Source: Spisula solida
Taxonomy: Eukaryota > Mollusca > Bivalvia > Venerida > Mactridae
DNA: 64,000 nt
Assembly: GCA_947247005.1 (NCBI GenBank)
Contig: OX365949.1
Span: forward strand, 9,620,001-9,684,000
Direction of reading: 5' to 3'
The notes below the pieces were generated by a model that was not told the DNA's origin, searched no databases, and was given only the letters and a program-made list of their open reading frames with translations. Below, piece after piece: positions 55,801-64,000 of this stretch. The translations under genes and the position numbers were made by a program. How positions within the stretch are numbered: the stretch's first letter is position 1; each line of letters starts with the position of its first letter.

Positions 55801-58800
55801 ATACGGGGGTTCCACTAGCTCCTGAATCTGAAGGGTCATTTTGATACTTGTGACAAAAAATTACCTTTTTATAGGCAAAGTACCCACGATTTTAAGAGAA
55901 AATGACACTTCGAACCAAAACCTTAAGGGTCAAAATGTGACTTTTTGGAAATTTGAAGTTTTAAAACCCCTACTCCCAAGAGAAATGTAACCCCTGATAT
56001 AGTACTGTAATTAAAAGTTGATCTGATATGAAGGCAATTATCACACATTTTCTTATATTTATGACTTTTTAGGACTTTGTTAAGTGCACCAGACTAAACT
56101 CCTTTAAATGTGTAATACACTATCACTTACGTTAGGGAGAAAGTACAAGTATCTGTCCATTCCTGAGAAATAGTGGAGACAAGGCCCCGAAGGGGCCGAG
56201 TTTCCATTATTTCTCAGGAATGGACAGATACGCGGACTTTCTCTGACTTAAAATACACCATGTTGTCAAATGTTATTTTTATTTTATGTAAATTTGGAGT
56301 AAATTTAAAATTGTTATAAAATATATGTTTACTGAAACAAGTCGTCCCTCATGTACCTCTTATAGATAATCAAAACACAAACTTGACCATGCCAGACCAA
56401 GTAGATCATGCTTTTTCGTGAAACCAGTGGAATAATACAATAACTCTCCATTACTCTAGTAATGGAGTGTGGTCCATGAAGCATGATTGTGTGGTTATTT
56501 GTGTGTCACATGATCAAGCCATGACGATGTGGTCACTTATTCAGTGTCACTGGATGAAATAACATGATGGACTTATTAGAATGTTTATGATGAAACTAGT
56601 GTTCTAAAAGTTCAGTGTCAGTGAATATATTTCCATGAATAAACAATAACTGGATATTTAAAACTTGATGAAACATTGTGGACTTATATTATGTTGCTGC
56701 ATTTTCACGAAAACGCAAATGTACTATGACGAAAACACGATCATTTCAAGTACGGTATTATTATAGCATATTATCATACTTATTGCTCGCATTTTCGTCA
56801 TCACACCCTCACGTTCGTGCTTTCGCCATCCTGCTTTCAAGATCTTGCATTTTCGTCTTCATATACATGTATGTTCTTGTGTCTCCTTACAAATAATCAA
56901 ATACAAAGGCGCTGCATGATCTAACGGAATTTTATATTCTTTTGCATAAAAATGTGTGTAATGCAAGATCGATGAATTCATGAAACCATGTTTTTTTCCG
57001 TATTTATCTCGTACTGTACAGTATGAATTTGTTGTGTTATATTGCACAACAAGTACATTTAGTACTACATAATATATGTGTGTGTATACACAGAGTGGAT
57101 ACCTCTCCATTATTTTGTTACACATTCATTCAAATGTGTAAACAAAGTAATAGAGAGTTATTGTTAATAAAGTCTCCATTCCTGAAAAATAATGGAGACT
57201 TATTGAATGGCTTAATCCGTTAGGTGTATTTTAATTACAGTTACATTTATCTCTGACTTACAGGAGAAATCTTTAAGTAGAAGATGTGAGCATGAGGTAA
57301 GAAAGGTGATGAGACGTCGTGCCAAAAGAATCGACTTAGAACCAGAGATTGAAGATGCTTGTCTCACTGACCTCGGAGCACTTTGTTCAGACCAGGAAAC
57401 TTATGGAAAAGGAGAGGTTTGTTGTTTGTTCATATTAGTTGTTAGAATTCAATAATTTTCCTGTTGACAGGTTTTTCTTACATGCGTGACAGTTTGATTA
57501 ATTGAGCATGAAATAGGACAGACTGGCATTAACATTTATATTAAAGTATATTTGTTTACCAGAATGTGAAGTATTGCATATGTTGTTTGTTTTGCAAGAA
57601 TCTATTGGACTTGTTAGAAAATCCATGCATTGGACAAAAAATTAAATTAAATTCACAGTGAGAAACCTAATTGATTTAGACTCCTTAGCATTTGAATAGA
57701 ATTTGGGTCATAACAGGCAAATACTTAAAAATAAAGTTTTTGACTGTGCATTTGCAATCAATTACACATGTAAATGTAATGTTGTCCATGCATTTTAACT
57801 CAGGAAATGGAATGTCTCCAAGATCACCTCGAAGAAATAGACAATGATGAGTGTGAGGAACTCGTGCGGAAGTTTACTGAAGATGAGGACGAGGATCTAG
57901 ATCTTGATACTGTGTTAATGAGAGCTTGTACTCCTATGATTAAAAAGTTCTGTGATGTAAGTACTTGATTTAACAAGAGTCCTACAATTTCAGACTAATC
58001 AGGAAATCAGGATTTGCTGCACAAGAAAGAATGACACAGGAAAAAATACCAATTATTGACTGAGTTATGATTATTTGAATGTTCATATGCAGAATTTTAA
58101 CAAAAGAACAATGTTTGAAACTGAGATTTGGTGTAGGGATGTGTGCTAATAGCACCTGAATCAGACATATGTCTTATATTCAGGATTGGGCTTTGTGCGT
58201 TACTCACGTATAATAAGACCCTTGCATCATTGACCCTTATTTCAGACTTTGTATTGTTCAGAATTCCTTGTCTGATTCCTGAAGTCTGGTCTTAGTGCGT
58301 GAAGCATAACAATTTTAGGACAGTTTTATTTTTAAGATGTTCCAATATTGGTAGGTGTTAATGGCATGTGTGTGTTACATACGAAGCTCCAAGGAAACCT
58401 TGATATTGATTAGTTTTATGGTATGTTTGATGGTGCAGACTTGCATTGGGATCCACCGGAATAGCCGAGTTTACAAATTTATGACACCACAAAATCGAAA
58501 TCCTCGAAATTTAATACCCATGAACATATGTGATTTCACAGTATGATATTGCATTGTTTGAATACAGGAATTATTGAAGCATGATGCTGAGGCTGCTGAA
58601 GTGATGGATTGTCTGGTAGAAAACAAGAACCATCATGAAATGAATGATAAATGTAAAGCTGGCATCGAACATCATCAATTGGTATGACTATTATATAATA
58701 CTTGCTATAGTGAGGGGATATCAATCTTCTTACCTTCTATTAGAATAATTTAACTATATTTATTTACTGAGTCGATGCAACGTCAGGGGTGGTATTCAAT

Positions 58801-61800
58801 ATTGATCTTACTTGACTTAAGGGTAAGGACAACCAATCAGATCACACCATATTAAACTCTTGGTCAGTAACAGGCAATATGATTGGCTATCCTTAATCTC
58901 AAATTAAATAAGATCAATACTGAATACCACCCCAGAAATAACGAATTTAAGATGACGACGTTACGTTTTCTCGCCGAAAAGCTGGTGACGTCACGCATTT
59001 GTTATCACATGTGTTGGAGAACATTGTTCCGTCATTCGTTCTCACTTGGAAGATCACAATATTTATGTGATAATACTGCTTCTATGTGCAAACCATCACA
59101 AAAAGACTGGCCATGATCAATAATCATTTTTGCATAGTCTGCATAAGCCATTACTGATAGTCTGATACTGCCAAAATAATTAATTCTTTGTGCTGAATTT
59201 AAAATCTCATGATAGCCTAAGAAATGTCTTCTCTTCATTCACAGATTCAGCTCAAAGACTTCAGATTTTCACACAAATTTAAAGAAGCATGCAAGGGTGA
59301 TGTGGTAGAACATTGCAAGAGTAAAACAAAAAAGTGAGTTAATGGTTCTAATTATTAAGATAGGCAACTTTGTATCGACAACATCAATTTGTAGTTACTC
59401 TATGTTGTCATTGTCTGTTCGCAATTTGCTAGGGCAGGTTTCAGAATTAAAATCATTCTGAACAGTTAATACAGTAGAACATTACATGCCTGGTACTGTA
59501 CATTATAAATTAAAATTAGACTTTACATGGACTTCATCTAGCCTGGTTTTTTGTAGCAGCTACAGTAGTTTGATAGGTTTGTTATATAATAATGTGACAT
59601 TGAGAGATATTTGCATTTTCCCTTCAATGGATCTACTTAAAGGGGCATGCCCTGGAACTGAAGTATCTCGAATAGCAATCAAATTGGTATCATTTTAATA
59701 CCCAAGTCAAATAATGAAAACAGTGTAAAAAGGTTAGGAAATATCCCGCTAGTTTTTAAAAAAAAAAATTTTCAGGAATAACTAAATAACGCTGACAGCC
59801 TTTTATTCAAATCGATATACTAAATATCGAAGCGTATATAGAGTAAATTTTAAGTCAAATTCTTCGTTGACTTTTCGTTAATAGTTGGTTTTACATGTGA
59901 TAAACCCAATTTTGTTGTATGCAAATCAAGACACTCTAGTTTCTGAGTATGCCCCTTTAAGGATGTTTAGCCAATGTGATCACAAAAGTGATTAAATAAA
60001 TTTTACAAAAAATGATCTGATGGGCAGGATATGACATATGTTATAAGCTTCTATTGAACTATTTCATTATATCGTTTTCAATTGTGATAACTGCAATCTG
60101 TAAATATAGGATGTGTCATGAGTTGTCTTTGGAGATCAAAATTTCTTAAATTAGTCCATAAAACACCCGTTATTAAGCGAGCCTTTGGCAAGCTTAATAA
60201 TTTGTTTTTGTGACAAGTTTAAGAAATACTGATCTCAAAGTCAAGGAATGACAGATTATTTTTACCACTTTTCCATAGCTACCAAGTAAATACAACGTCA
60301 ATAAGAAGGAATTCAAACAGACGTTGTTACTTTTTAGGGTGAAACCCGCGCGATGTTATGAATTTGTTATCACACACGTTGGAGAACATTGTTCCCTGAT
60401 TAGTTCTTACCCAGTGGTTGGAGGATCACAGTATATACGTGATTAAATCTTATGTTTTGCATTGAAGTCATAAACAATATTTTATAACTATTATTTCCAG
60501 GACTGAGATCGTATCATGTCTGAGTGAGATAGTACGAGATGATGTATTAAAGGAAGAAAAGAACAAGATCTCACTGATGTGTAGGAAACATTTACGTGTT
60601 GAAGTACTCTCCAGGGTATGTTAACTTGTCTTTGTCTGCAGTACTTATCTCATTATACAGTACCATTTGGAAATATATAAATTTTAATATGAAATTCATT
60701 GCAATGCCTTGATACTTAGCTTTTTATGCCCCAGTATCGATAGATCGGGAGGCATATAGTGATGCACCTGTCCGTCCGTCCGTCCTGGTTAACCCAAATT
60801 GACCGTTTCTTCTAGCATTAATATGGCTTGCTACAAAGCTTTTATACTTGCATGGATGTTGTATATGAACACCTGTATCACCTAACCCCATTTTGACCTT
60901 CACCTTGACCTAATTTTGGACTTATTTATAGACAAGGCTTCCACAGGGGGCATTAGCGTTTATTGAACGCAGTCTTGTTTTATTTTAAATTGCCTTTAAC
61001 GCATCTGGACATGACTTATGTTTGTACTTTGGTGCATAAAACTATGCTTCATTTTAAACATTTTGTGTCAATTTTTTATGATATGAATGTGATAGCCAGA
61101 CCAAAATTTTAAAATTAAACCATTCTTTCGGCATCGGCTCTTACGACAGTGTATATGCATTTTACCTAAATCATAGATATAGTTAATGACTTTCAGACAA
61201 ATTTGGCACAATTTTTGCATTGCTCTATATAATAGTCGCCAATAAATCACATTTTATAAAGTGTCAATTTACAAGTGTTGTTGTTTATAGGATATATTAC
61301 TGCTGTTATATTACAGGGAGAGAATATTGAACTAGATCCAGAACTGAAGGAGGCATGTGAGGCATCAATCAAGGACCATTGTAGAGATAGACAAGCTGGA
61401 AATTCTCAGGTAATATCTGAAATATGCACACCCTTTTCTTGTTTTTAGCTCACCTGTCACAAAGTGACAGATTGAGCTTTTGTGATCACTCTTCGTCCGT
61501 CCACAATTTGTGTAGACACTGTAGGTCACAGTTTTGGCCTAATCTTTATGAAACTTGGTCACAATGATCATCTCAACAAAATCTAGGTCAAGTTGGATAT
61601 TGGGTCATCCGGGGTCAAAAACTAGGTCACAAGGTCAAATCATGGAAAAATCTTGTGTAGTCACTAGAGGTCACAATTTTGGCCTAATTTTCATGAAACC
61701 TGGTCACAATGATCATCTCAACAAAATCTAAGTCAAGTTTGATATTGGGTCAACCGGGGTCAAAAACTAGGTCACAAGGTCAAATCATAGAAAAACCTTG

Positions 61801-63760
61801 TGTAGTCACTAGAGGTCACAATTTTGGCCTATTCTTTATGAAACTTGGTCACAATGATTATCTCAACAAAATCTAGGTCAAGTTCAATATTGGGTCATCT
61901 GGCATCAAAACCTAGGTCACTTTTTTAAATCTTAGAAAAACCTTGTGTAGTCTCTAAAGGTCTCAATGTTGGCCTTATCTTTATGGAAGTTGGTCACAAT
62001 GATCATCTCAACAAAATCTAGGTGAAGTTTGATATTGGGTTTTCTAGGGTCAAAAACTAGGTCATTAGGTCAAATCGTAGACAAAACTTGGCTTAAACTT
62101 CAATATGCCATTTGGTCTACGTAATGTTAATTGCAACGTGGCTTTATTAGACAATATGAAAACCTTGTACCTGCAATAGAGGCTACCATTAAGGGGACTG
62201 CATGAACTACTAGGACAGGTGAGCGACCTATGGCCCTTTCGGCCCTCTTGTTCTTTTTGAGGAATTATCACAATCAAACTTTTGCTGGTAATACAAAGTA
62301 TATTCACACAATCTGACAGTGTCTATGCTTACATTGTAAAATATTTTTTGGGAGAAAGGTCATATGTGTAAATGCTAGTTAAAGTCACCTGAACATTGAC
62401 TAGGTTGACGAAGTGCTGCATATAACAAGAGTGCTCATTGGAATCGATCTATCAATCAATCAACCGTCCTACAAACAAACTAATCAATAAATCAAGCTGT
62501 CTTTGTTTCTGATTTCAGGTTATAGAATGTTTGAAGGAGAATAAGAACAAATTAACTCCACAATGTCATAAAAAGTTATTCCAAAGAGAGGTAAGTTAGG
62601 ACTAACACTCTTCATACACTGTAAACTTATTTAAATTAGATGTACTGGGAGATCGGAGGAATTCTATGGCAGGTTTTCAAGCAGGTAGATATCTACATTG
62701 TTACAGTAAACTAGCTATGATAATGAAGTCTCAAATGAATGTTTTTCCAGAATATGAAGTTAAGCACTGGTATTGGTATTTTAGAATTTATGTTGGTTTT
62801 ACAATGCTTTATCATGGTTAAAGGAACACATTGAGACAAATTTCAGATATGTGAAGTTTCATTATAGCATAAAAACAGTGATTTTGCCCATACGTTAATG
62901 GGACGAAAACCATGCGTAAACATAAAGATTCACGCGAGAACGCGCTGTTAACGTCCAGTTTTACGTATGCTCATTTCAGGGCCTCAGCGACGAAAAATAA
63001 ACGATTTTACAGCGTCTTATGAACTGCAATTCCCATTTTATTTGTAACTACTAATTAATTTTCTATAAGATCTAATTAATGAATTTAAACAAACCCGCAT
63101 TATCCATGTTTTCTTGGTATTTGCCGATCCCGGAAGTCAACGCTCATAACAAAAACTGTTATGACGTAATGTTTATTTTCACGACGTTACGTTTGTTTAC
63201 GCGACGTCGCCACAAAATTTCCCGCCAAAATGTAATTATTTCAAAATAAAAACGCATAAATAGATGTTTTGTATGCTATAATAGCGTTTACGCATGCTTT
63301 TTCGTGCTATAACATCTGCACAGTCCCTCGGGAGCGTTGGTGCCCTCGCCCTAACGGGCTTGGGCACCAACCGTCCCTCGGTACTCTGCAGATGTTATAG
63401 CACGAAAAAGCATGCGTTAACCCTACATTAAAGTTCAGTGCATATTGATTATTATGAAACATTCTCTAGAAATTTGGGTCATTGAAAGAAAATACTATAT
63501 AAGTGGCTAAGTTAGCGACATTAAAACTTTTGCTCTAGACTAGTGTACTCTACTAGAAATAAATCAATCTCTTAATTCTGCACGTCCAATGTCTGAAATT
63601 CAAAATTCACTTAACTTTTTTACCCGGGAAATTGGATTGAAGCCTCTACCTCTGTACGCATGTTACTGTATGACAGAGATTGTGTATTTTCTTACAGATA
63701 GATGAAGCTGTTCAAGGCGGAGACTACCTTCTATTCAGAGAATGTAAACAAATGATCAAG
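43234..63760 (+). CDS. GLG1: GLG1, Golgi glycoprotein 1 / cysteine-rich FGF receptor (5' 19 exons, partial)
   Basis: Type I Golgi membrane glycoprotein; in vertebrates it binds FGFs and E-selectin and has roles in secretory trafficking. Nineteen exons (2844 bp, 948 residues) join in phase. Residues 1-36 contain a hydrophobic signal (FFLFCLLCYVLTF), and residues 40-165 are a Gly/Asn/Gln/Pro-rich linker. From residue 174 there are twelve complete cysteine-rich repeats with the pattern (A)C-x4-7-C ... C-L ... C, and the beginning of a thirteenth (RECKQMIK). Hallmark GLG1 phrases include LRVAELQSDDYHLDRPLYYAC and LLEIQYFIVRDFKLD. Vertebrate GLG1 is about 1180 residues, so roughly 250 residues plus the membrane span lie beyond the window. 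The start is the first ATG in the frame; Met13 (MFPPNFF) is an alternative that keeps the signal. Confidence 0.93.
43988..44795 (+). mobile_element. 808-bp TA-flanked element in GLG1 intron 1 with an internal coding-like segment
   Basis: Imperfect terminal inverted repeats of about 26 bp (CTGGCTGGCGACC at the left, GTAGGACGCCTGCCAG at the right, with ATCCGGAC/GTCCGGAT at the inner edge). TA lies on both sides (43986-43987 and 44796-44797). A TA target suggests a Tc1/mariner-type or related element. It has no transposase but contains the coding-like frame described separately. Confidence 0.6.
44473..44811 (+). other. 112-codon unidentified frame, possibly a captured exon
   Basis: The middle of the frame has protein-like composition (VWIDGPVGLKNEDVLTPTT, ALELFLEVNKLALQFRDEPG, FVQVKFQWLDQLHIS). 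TTTCATTACACAG just before TTTAATTCG (about 44506-44519) looks like a 3' splice acceptor. The frame runs through the right terminal repeat and stops at 44811. I do not recognise the protein. It may be an exon of a host gene carried inside the element, or a remnant of the parental transposon's own gene. Confidence 0.35.
45457..45966. mobile_element. 510-bp MITE with 3-bp TSD (Harbinger-like) in intron 1
   Basis: Terminal inverted repeats of about 36 bp: GGCCAGAGTT at the left, AACTCTGGCC at the right, with TTACTCGGAC/GTCCGAGTAA at the inner edge. TCA is duplicated at 45454-45456 and 45967-45969. It sits in a diverged pearl-like monomer (TATGGAGGTTGGTCA, 45390-45404). GG-starting TIRs with a 3-bp TSD fit PIF/Harbinger; no transposase. 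Confidence 0.7.
46702..47617 (+). repeat. minisatellite of 28/30-bp units in GLG1 intron 1
   Basis: About 32 units of CTGCCATGTAGTCTGGCTAC plus CCGACATA (28 bp). Variants contain TGTGGC (30 bp) or CGACTAG. The 30-bp form is concentrated at about 46920-47210; the 28-bp form and CTAGCTAG variants lie on either side. Units abut with no unique spacers. A continuous minus-strand frame through the 30-bp units is a by-product of the period. Confidence 0.95.
48000..48026 (+). CDS. GLG1: GLG1 exon 2 (27-bp microexon)
   Basis: TTATTTCAG acceptor and GTAAGT donor bound nine codons, SRISEKCQH, phase 0 both ends. It supplies the last Cys of repeat 1 and joins smoothly to LIWTYK in exon 3, as the vertebrate protein reads here. 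Confidence 0.85.
48027..48882. other. GLG1 intron 2
   Basis: A C-run (48224-48235) and low-complexity T-rich sequence. No element with readable ends. Confidence 0.5.
48883..48969 (+). CDS. GLG1: GLG1 exon 3
   Basis: 29 codons (LIWTYKQNLTKDDRF...VFKQ), phase 0 both ends, acceptor GTTACAG, donor GTAAGG. Start of repeat 2. Confidence 0.9.
49643..49858 (+). CDS. GLG1: GLG1 exon 4
   Basis: 72 codons, phase 0 both ends, acceptor GCTTTCAG, donor GTATGG. Contains PCLIEHMDNITDRNC, FADYRLVYHFMENC and FQCG. Confidence 0.92.
50031..50451. mobile_element. 421-bp MITE with 5-bp TSD (hAT-like) in intron 4
   Basis: Terminal inverted repeats CAGGGCTTTTTTC and GAAAAAAAGCCCTG. TGACC is duplicated at 50026-50030 and 50452-50456. 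CAGGG-type termini with a short TSD fit a hAT-group MITE. No transposase. Confidence 0.75.
50754..50999 (+). CDS. GLG1: GLG1 exon 5
   Basis: 82 codons, phase 0, acceptor ATTTCAG, donor GTGAGT. Contains LRVAELQSDDYHLDRPLYY, ACRDAREQFC and FDCLLKHKNEQKM, the best conserved GLG1 stretch here. Confidence 0.94.
51605..51790 (+). repeat. pearl-like family B fragment in intron 5
   Basis: GGGGATTATGCACGT, TTGTTGTTGCTATGG and ACTCAAACAGTTTCCAAGC match the 4000-4258 copy, rearranged in order. No microsatellite remains. Confidence 0.5.
51850..52033 (+). CDS. GLG1: GLG1 exon 6
   Basis: 184 bp, starts phase 0 with CKELLTVRQQLIAED and ends after one base of a codon (AAAG|GTTTGT). Donor is weaker than consensus (GTTTGT). 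Confidence 0.88.
52822..52915 (+). CDS. GLG1: GLG1 exon 7
   Basis: 94 bp; the split codon gives Asp, then MKVAATCIAEM and LMEDYQITPEIVT. Acceptor TTGTACAG, donor GTAAGA. Confidence 0.9.
53327..53483 (+). CDS. GLG1: GLG1 exon 8
   Basis: 157 bp, RCDNEIQQFCNN...HCLMEYANP...AVCRAA, ends phase 0 at GCT|GTATGT. Holds one full cysteine repeat (6). Confidence 0.9.
53706..53866. mobile_element. 161-bp MITE with 5-bp TSD in intron 8
   Basis: Ends CAGGCCTAGACACTAA and TTAGTGTCGAGCGCTG are inverted repeats with two or three mismatches. ACTGT is duplicated at 53701-53705 and 53867-53871. The interior repeats CACTGGTC. CA...TG ends and a 5-bp TSD suggest the hAT group. Confidence 0.7.
54087..54202 (+). 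CDS. GLG1: GLG1 exon 9
   Basis: 116 bp, LEDLLKEADVASDYTVDR...EACQEVLENDCKD, ends after two bases of a codon (AGG|GTAAGT). Confidence 0.9.
54451..54552 (+). CDS. GLG1: GLG1 exon 10 (duplicated splice donor)
   Basis: 102 bp, VVNCLMEKVDSDHMTDECED...YFIVRDF, ends at CAA|GTAAGA with two bases of a Lys codon. The last 32 bp of the exon and the donor are repeated 44 bp downstream (54565-54603), where the donor reads GTAAGT. Only the proximal donor keeps the frame into exon 11. Confidence 0.85.
54521..54603 (+). repeat. 44-bp tandem duplication across the exon 10 donor
   Basis: GAAATACAGTATTTTAT begins at 54521 and 54565. Both copies contain CAGAGATTTCAAGTAAG, giving donors at 54553 and 54597. Two or three mismatches between the copies. 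Confidence 0.9.
55164..55311 (+). CDS. GLG1: GLG1 exon 11
   Basis: 148 bp, KLDNELYKQCHKDAVELCN...FPCLYRHMKHDE, ends phase 0 at GAG|GTAAGA. Acceptor TTGTGTAG. Confidence 0.92.
55312..57263. other. GLG1 intron 11
   Basis: It holds a 104-bp palindrome at 56135-56238 (listed) and a small stem GTCTCCATT...AATGGAGAC at 57171-57198 that resembles its core. The intervening sequence may be the body of that element. No gene. Confidence 0.5.
56135..56238. repeat. 104-bp palindrome in GLG1 intron 11
   Basis: AGTATCTGTCCATTCCTGAG with AAATAGTGGA pairs with CCATTATTTCTCAGGAATGG and ACAGATACGC. The loop core is GGCCCCGAAGGGGCC, itself a perfect stem. Confidence 0.8.
57264..57416 (+). CDS. GLG1: GLG1 exon 12
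   Basis: 51 codons, EKSLSRRCEHEV...DLEPEIEDACLTDLGALC, phase 0 both ends. Donor is GTTTGT, weaker than consensus. Confidence 0.9.
57804..57956 (+). CDS. GLG1: GLG1 exon 13
   Basis: 51 codons, EMECLQDHLEEIDNDEC...ACTPMIKKFCD, phase 0 both ends, acceptor AACTCAG, donor GTAAGT. Confidence 0.92.
58568..58681 (+). CDS. GLG1: GLG1 exon 14
   Basis: 38 codons, ELLKHDAEAAEVMDCLVENK...MNDKCKAGIEHHQL, phase 0, acceptor AATACAG, donor GTATGA. Confidence 0.9.
58787..58932. mobile_element. 146-bp fold-back MITE with 3-bp TSD in intron 14
   Basis: GGGTGGTATTCAATATTGAT and ATCAATACTGAATACCACCC are terminal inverted repeats. CAG is duplicated at 58784-58786 and 58933-58935. Typical Harbinger-like miniature element. 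Confidence 0.75.
58945..59095 (+). repeat. repeat pair member 1 (intron 14)
   Basis: TTTGTTATCACATGTGTTGG and AGAACATTGTTCC match 60360-60395; the flanking 140 bp align with divergence to 60296-60450. Unknown family. Confidence 0.5.
59245..59333 (+). CDS. GLG1: GLG1 exon 15
   Basis: 89 bp, IQLKDFRFSHKFKEACKGDVVEHC, ends after two bases of a Lys codon at AAA|GTGAGT. Confidence 0.9.
59641..59956. mobile_element. 316-bp TTAA-flanked MITE in intron 15 (piggyBac-like)
   Basis: AGGGGCAT and ATGCCCCT are perfect terminal inverted repeats. TTAA lies on both sides (59637-59640 and 59957-59960). No coding frame. It is distinct in sequence from the TTAA elements at 12852-15104. Confidence 0.75.
60115..60254. 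repeat. 140-bp fold-back element in intron 15
   Basis: TGTCATGAGTTGTCTTTGGA and GATCAAAATTTCTTAA at the left pair with TTAAGAAATACTGATC and TCAAAGTCAAGGAATGACA at the right. The centre contains TTATTAAGC/GCTTAATAA around AGCC-rich bases. Confidence 0.7.
60296..60450 (+). repeat. repeat pair member 2 (intron 15)
   Basis: Partner of 58945-59095 in the same orientation, in the next intron. Confidence 0.5.
60501..60615 (+). CDS. GLG1: GLG1 exon 16
   Basis: 115 bp, TEIVSCLSEIVRDDVLKEEK...MCRKHLRVEVLSR, ends phase 0 at AGG|GTATGT. Acceptor ATTTCCAG. Confidence 0.9.
60722..60985 (+). mobile_element. pearl-like element, family A (short copy) in intron 16
   Basis: A TATCGATAGAT arm, (GTCC)n, one monomer with TAATATGGCTTGCTACAAAGC, and the right arm TTTATTGAACGCAGTC. 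Same family as 699-1346, in inverse orientation and with a single monomer. Confidence 0.65.
61317..61409 (+). CDS. GLG1: GLG1 exon 17
   Basis: 31 codons, GENIELDPELKEACEASIKD, phase 0, acceptor ATTACAG, donor GTAATA. Confidence 0.9.
61447..62250 (+). mobile_element. pearl-like element (family M) with four 145-bp monomers in intron 17
   Basis: Begins AGCTCACCTGTCACAAAGTG (itself a small hairpin) and ends GACAGGTGAGCGACC, giving an 11-bp terminal inverted repeat GCTCACCTGTC. Inside, GGCCT anchors recur at 61536, 61681, 61826 and 61971, exactly 145 bp apart. Each monomer contains GGTCACAATGAT(C/T)ATCTCAACA and CTAGGTCA-type repeats. A short TCGTCCGTCC segment follows the left arm. Confidence 0.75.
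62519..62590 (+). CDS. GLG1: GLG1 exon 18
   Basis: 24 codons, VIECLKENKNKLTPQCHKK, phase 0, acceptor GATTTCAG, donor GTAAGT. Confidence 0.9.
62862..63427 (-). mobile_element. palindrome-ended Helitron-like element, copy 2 (intron 18)
   Basis: The reverse complement of the element at 13562-14099 over its whole length, 566 bp, bordered TTATAGCAT...AACCCTACA. It again lies between A (62861) and T (63428) with no TSD. Its 128-bp palindrome is at 63290-63417. Confidence 0.75.
63698..63760 (+). CDS. GLG1: GLG1 exon 19
   Basis: 21 codons, IDEAVQGGDYLLFRECKQMIK, phase 0, acceptor TCTTACAG, donor GTAATA. It starts repeat 13; the next exon is not identifiable before the window ends. Confidence 0.88.
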
Positions 63761-64000
63761 GTAATAGCTGATTTTGTTATGTTTGCTAAAACTCATTTAA
63801 CCTACATGTATTTTTATATGACTCCAATTTTGTCAGGTCTAACAATGAAGAACTATTTTATTTGAAAATTTACTTGGGATTACAAGGTTGTAAAAGTGTT
63901 AAACATACTTGGTATATATACATGTACCTACAAGGAATTGTGGAGACACACAAATAGTTCATTCATTATTGTAACAGTTTGCAGAAAAAATCTTCTATTG

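Noticed and set aside
63978..64000. Start of GLG1 exon 20 after GTAACAG
   Set aside because: Reading in phase gives FAEKIFY, without the Cys expected within a few residues after KQMIK. The AG at 63976-63977 lacks a pyrimidine tract. Not supported within the window.

Overview
This is a stretch of animal nuclear DNA. It has long AT-rich introns, many degenerate transposons and one intron-containing gene. The organism is probably a bivalve mollusc. The basis is inference: several repeats have the layout of the bivalve pearl/CvA-type elements (a GACG- or GGTC-type microsatellite next to monomers of about 145-170 bp), and they sit among SGNH-esterase LINEs and BEL/Pao elements. I cannot name a species.

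Right third (43234 to the window end, + strand): the 5' portion of GLG1, which encodes Golgi glycoprotein 1 (MG-160, ESL-1, cysteine-rich FGF receptor). I place 19 exons with GT/AG junctions and matching phases. They encode 948 residues: signal peptide, Gly/Asn/Gln-rich linker, twelve complete cysteine-rich repeats and the start of a thirteenth. The remaining repeats and the membrane anchor lie beyond the window. The introns hold a 28/30-bp minisatellite and many short DNA transposons whose ends can be read directly: TSDs of TA, TCA, CAG, TTAA, TGACC and ACTGT.

Centre: a nearly complete BEL/Pao LTR retrotransposon on the minus strand (24306-33077), bounded by GTAAC duplications. Its LTRs differ by six substitutions and one 9-bp indel. 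It has PBS, leader repeats, gag, protease, RT, RNase H and integrase, with one frameshift and two in-frame TAG codons. Between integrase and the 3' LTR it carries an extra intact 524-codon frame: two C2H2 zinc fingers followed by five acidic repeats of exactly 73 residues. This is the most unusual object in the window. To its right is a decayed LINE (about 38470-42338) with an SGNH-hydrolase ORF1, an APE endonuclease and RT.

Left third: layered repeats. These include a LINE 3' end (3285-4960), a LINE ORF1 fragment (9034-10300), a 1096-bp fold-back element with near-perfect 386-bp arms and an 8-bp TSD (11323-12418), and two head-to-tail TTAA-flanked elements. One of those two is itself split by a palindrome-ended element whose empty site is preserved in its neighbour (12852-15104). 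Two truncated LINEs (15395-18600), one interrupted by a pearl-like repeat, and a Tc1 (DD34E) transposase pseudogene (20789-21703) follow. No host gene was recognised left of 43234.
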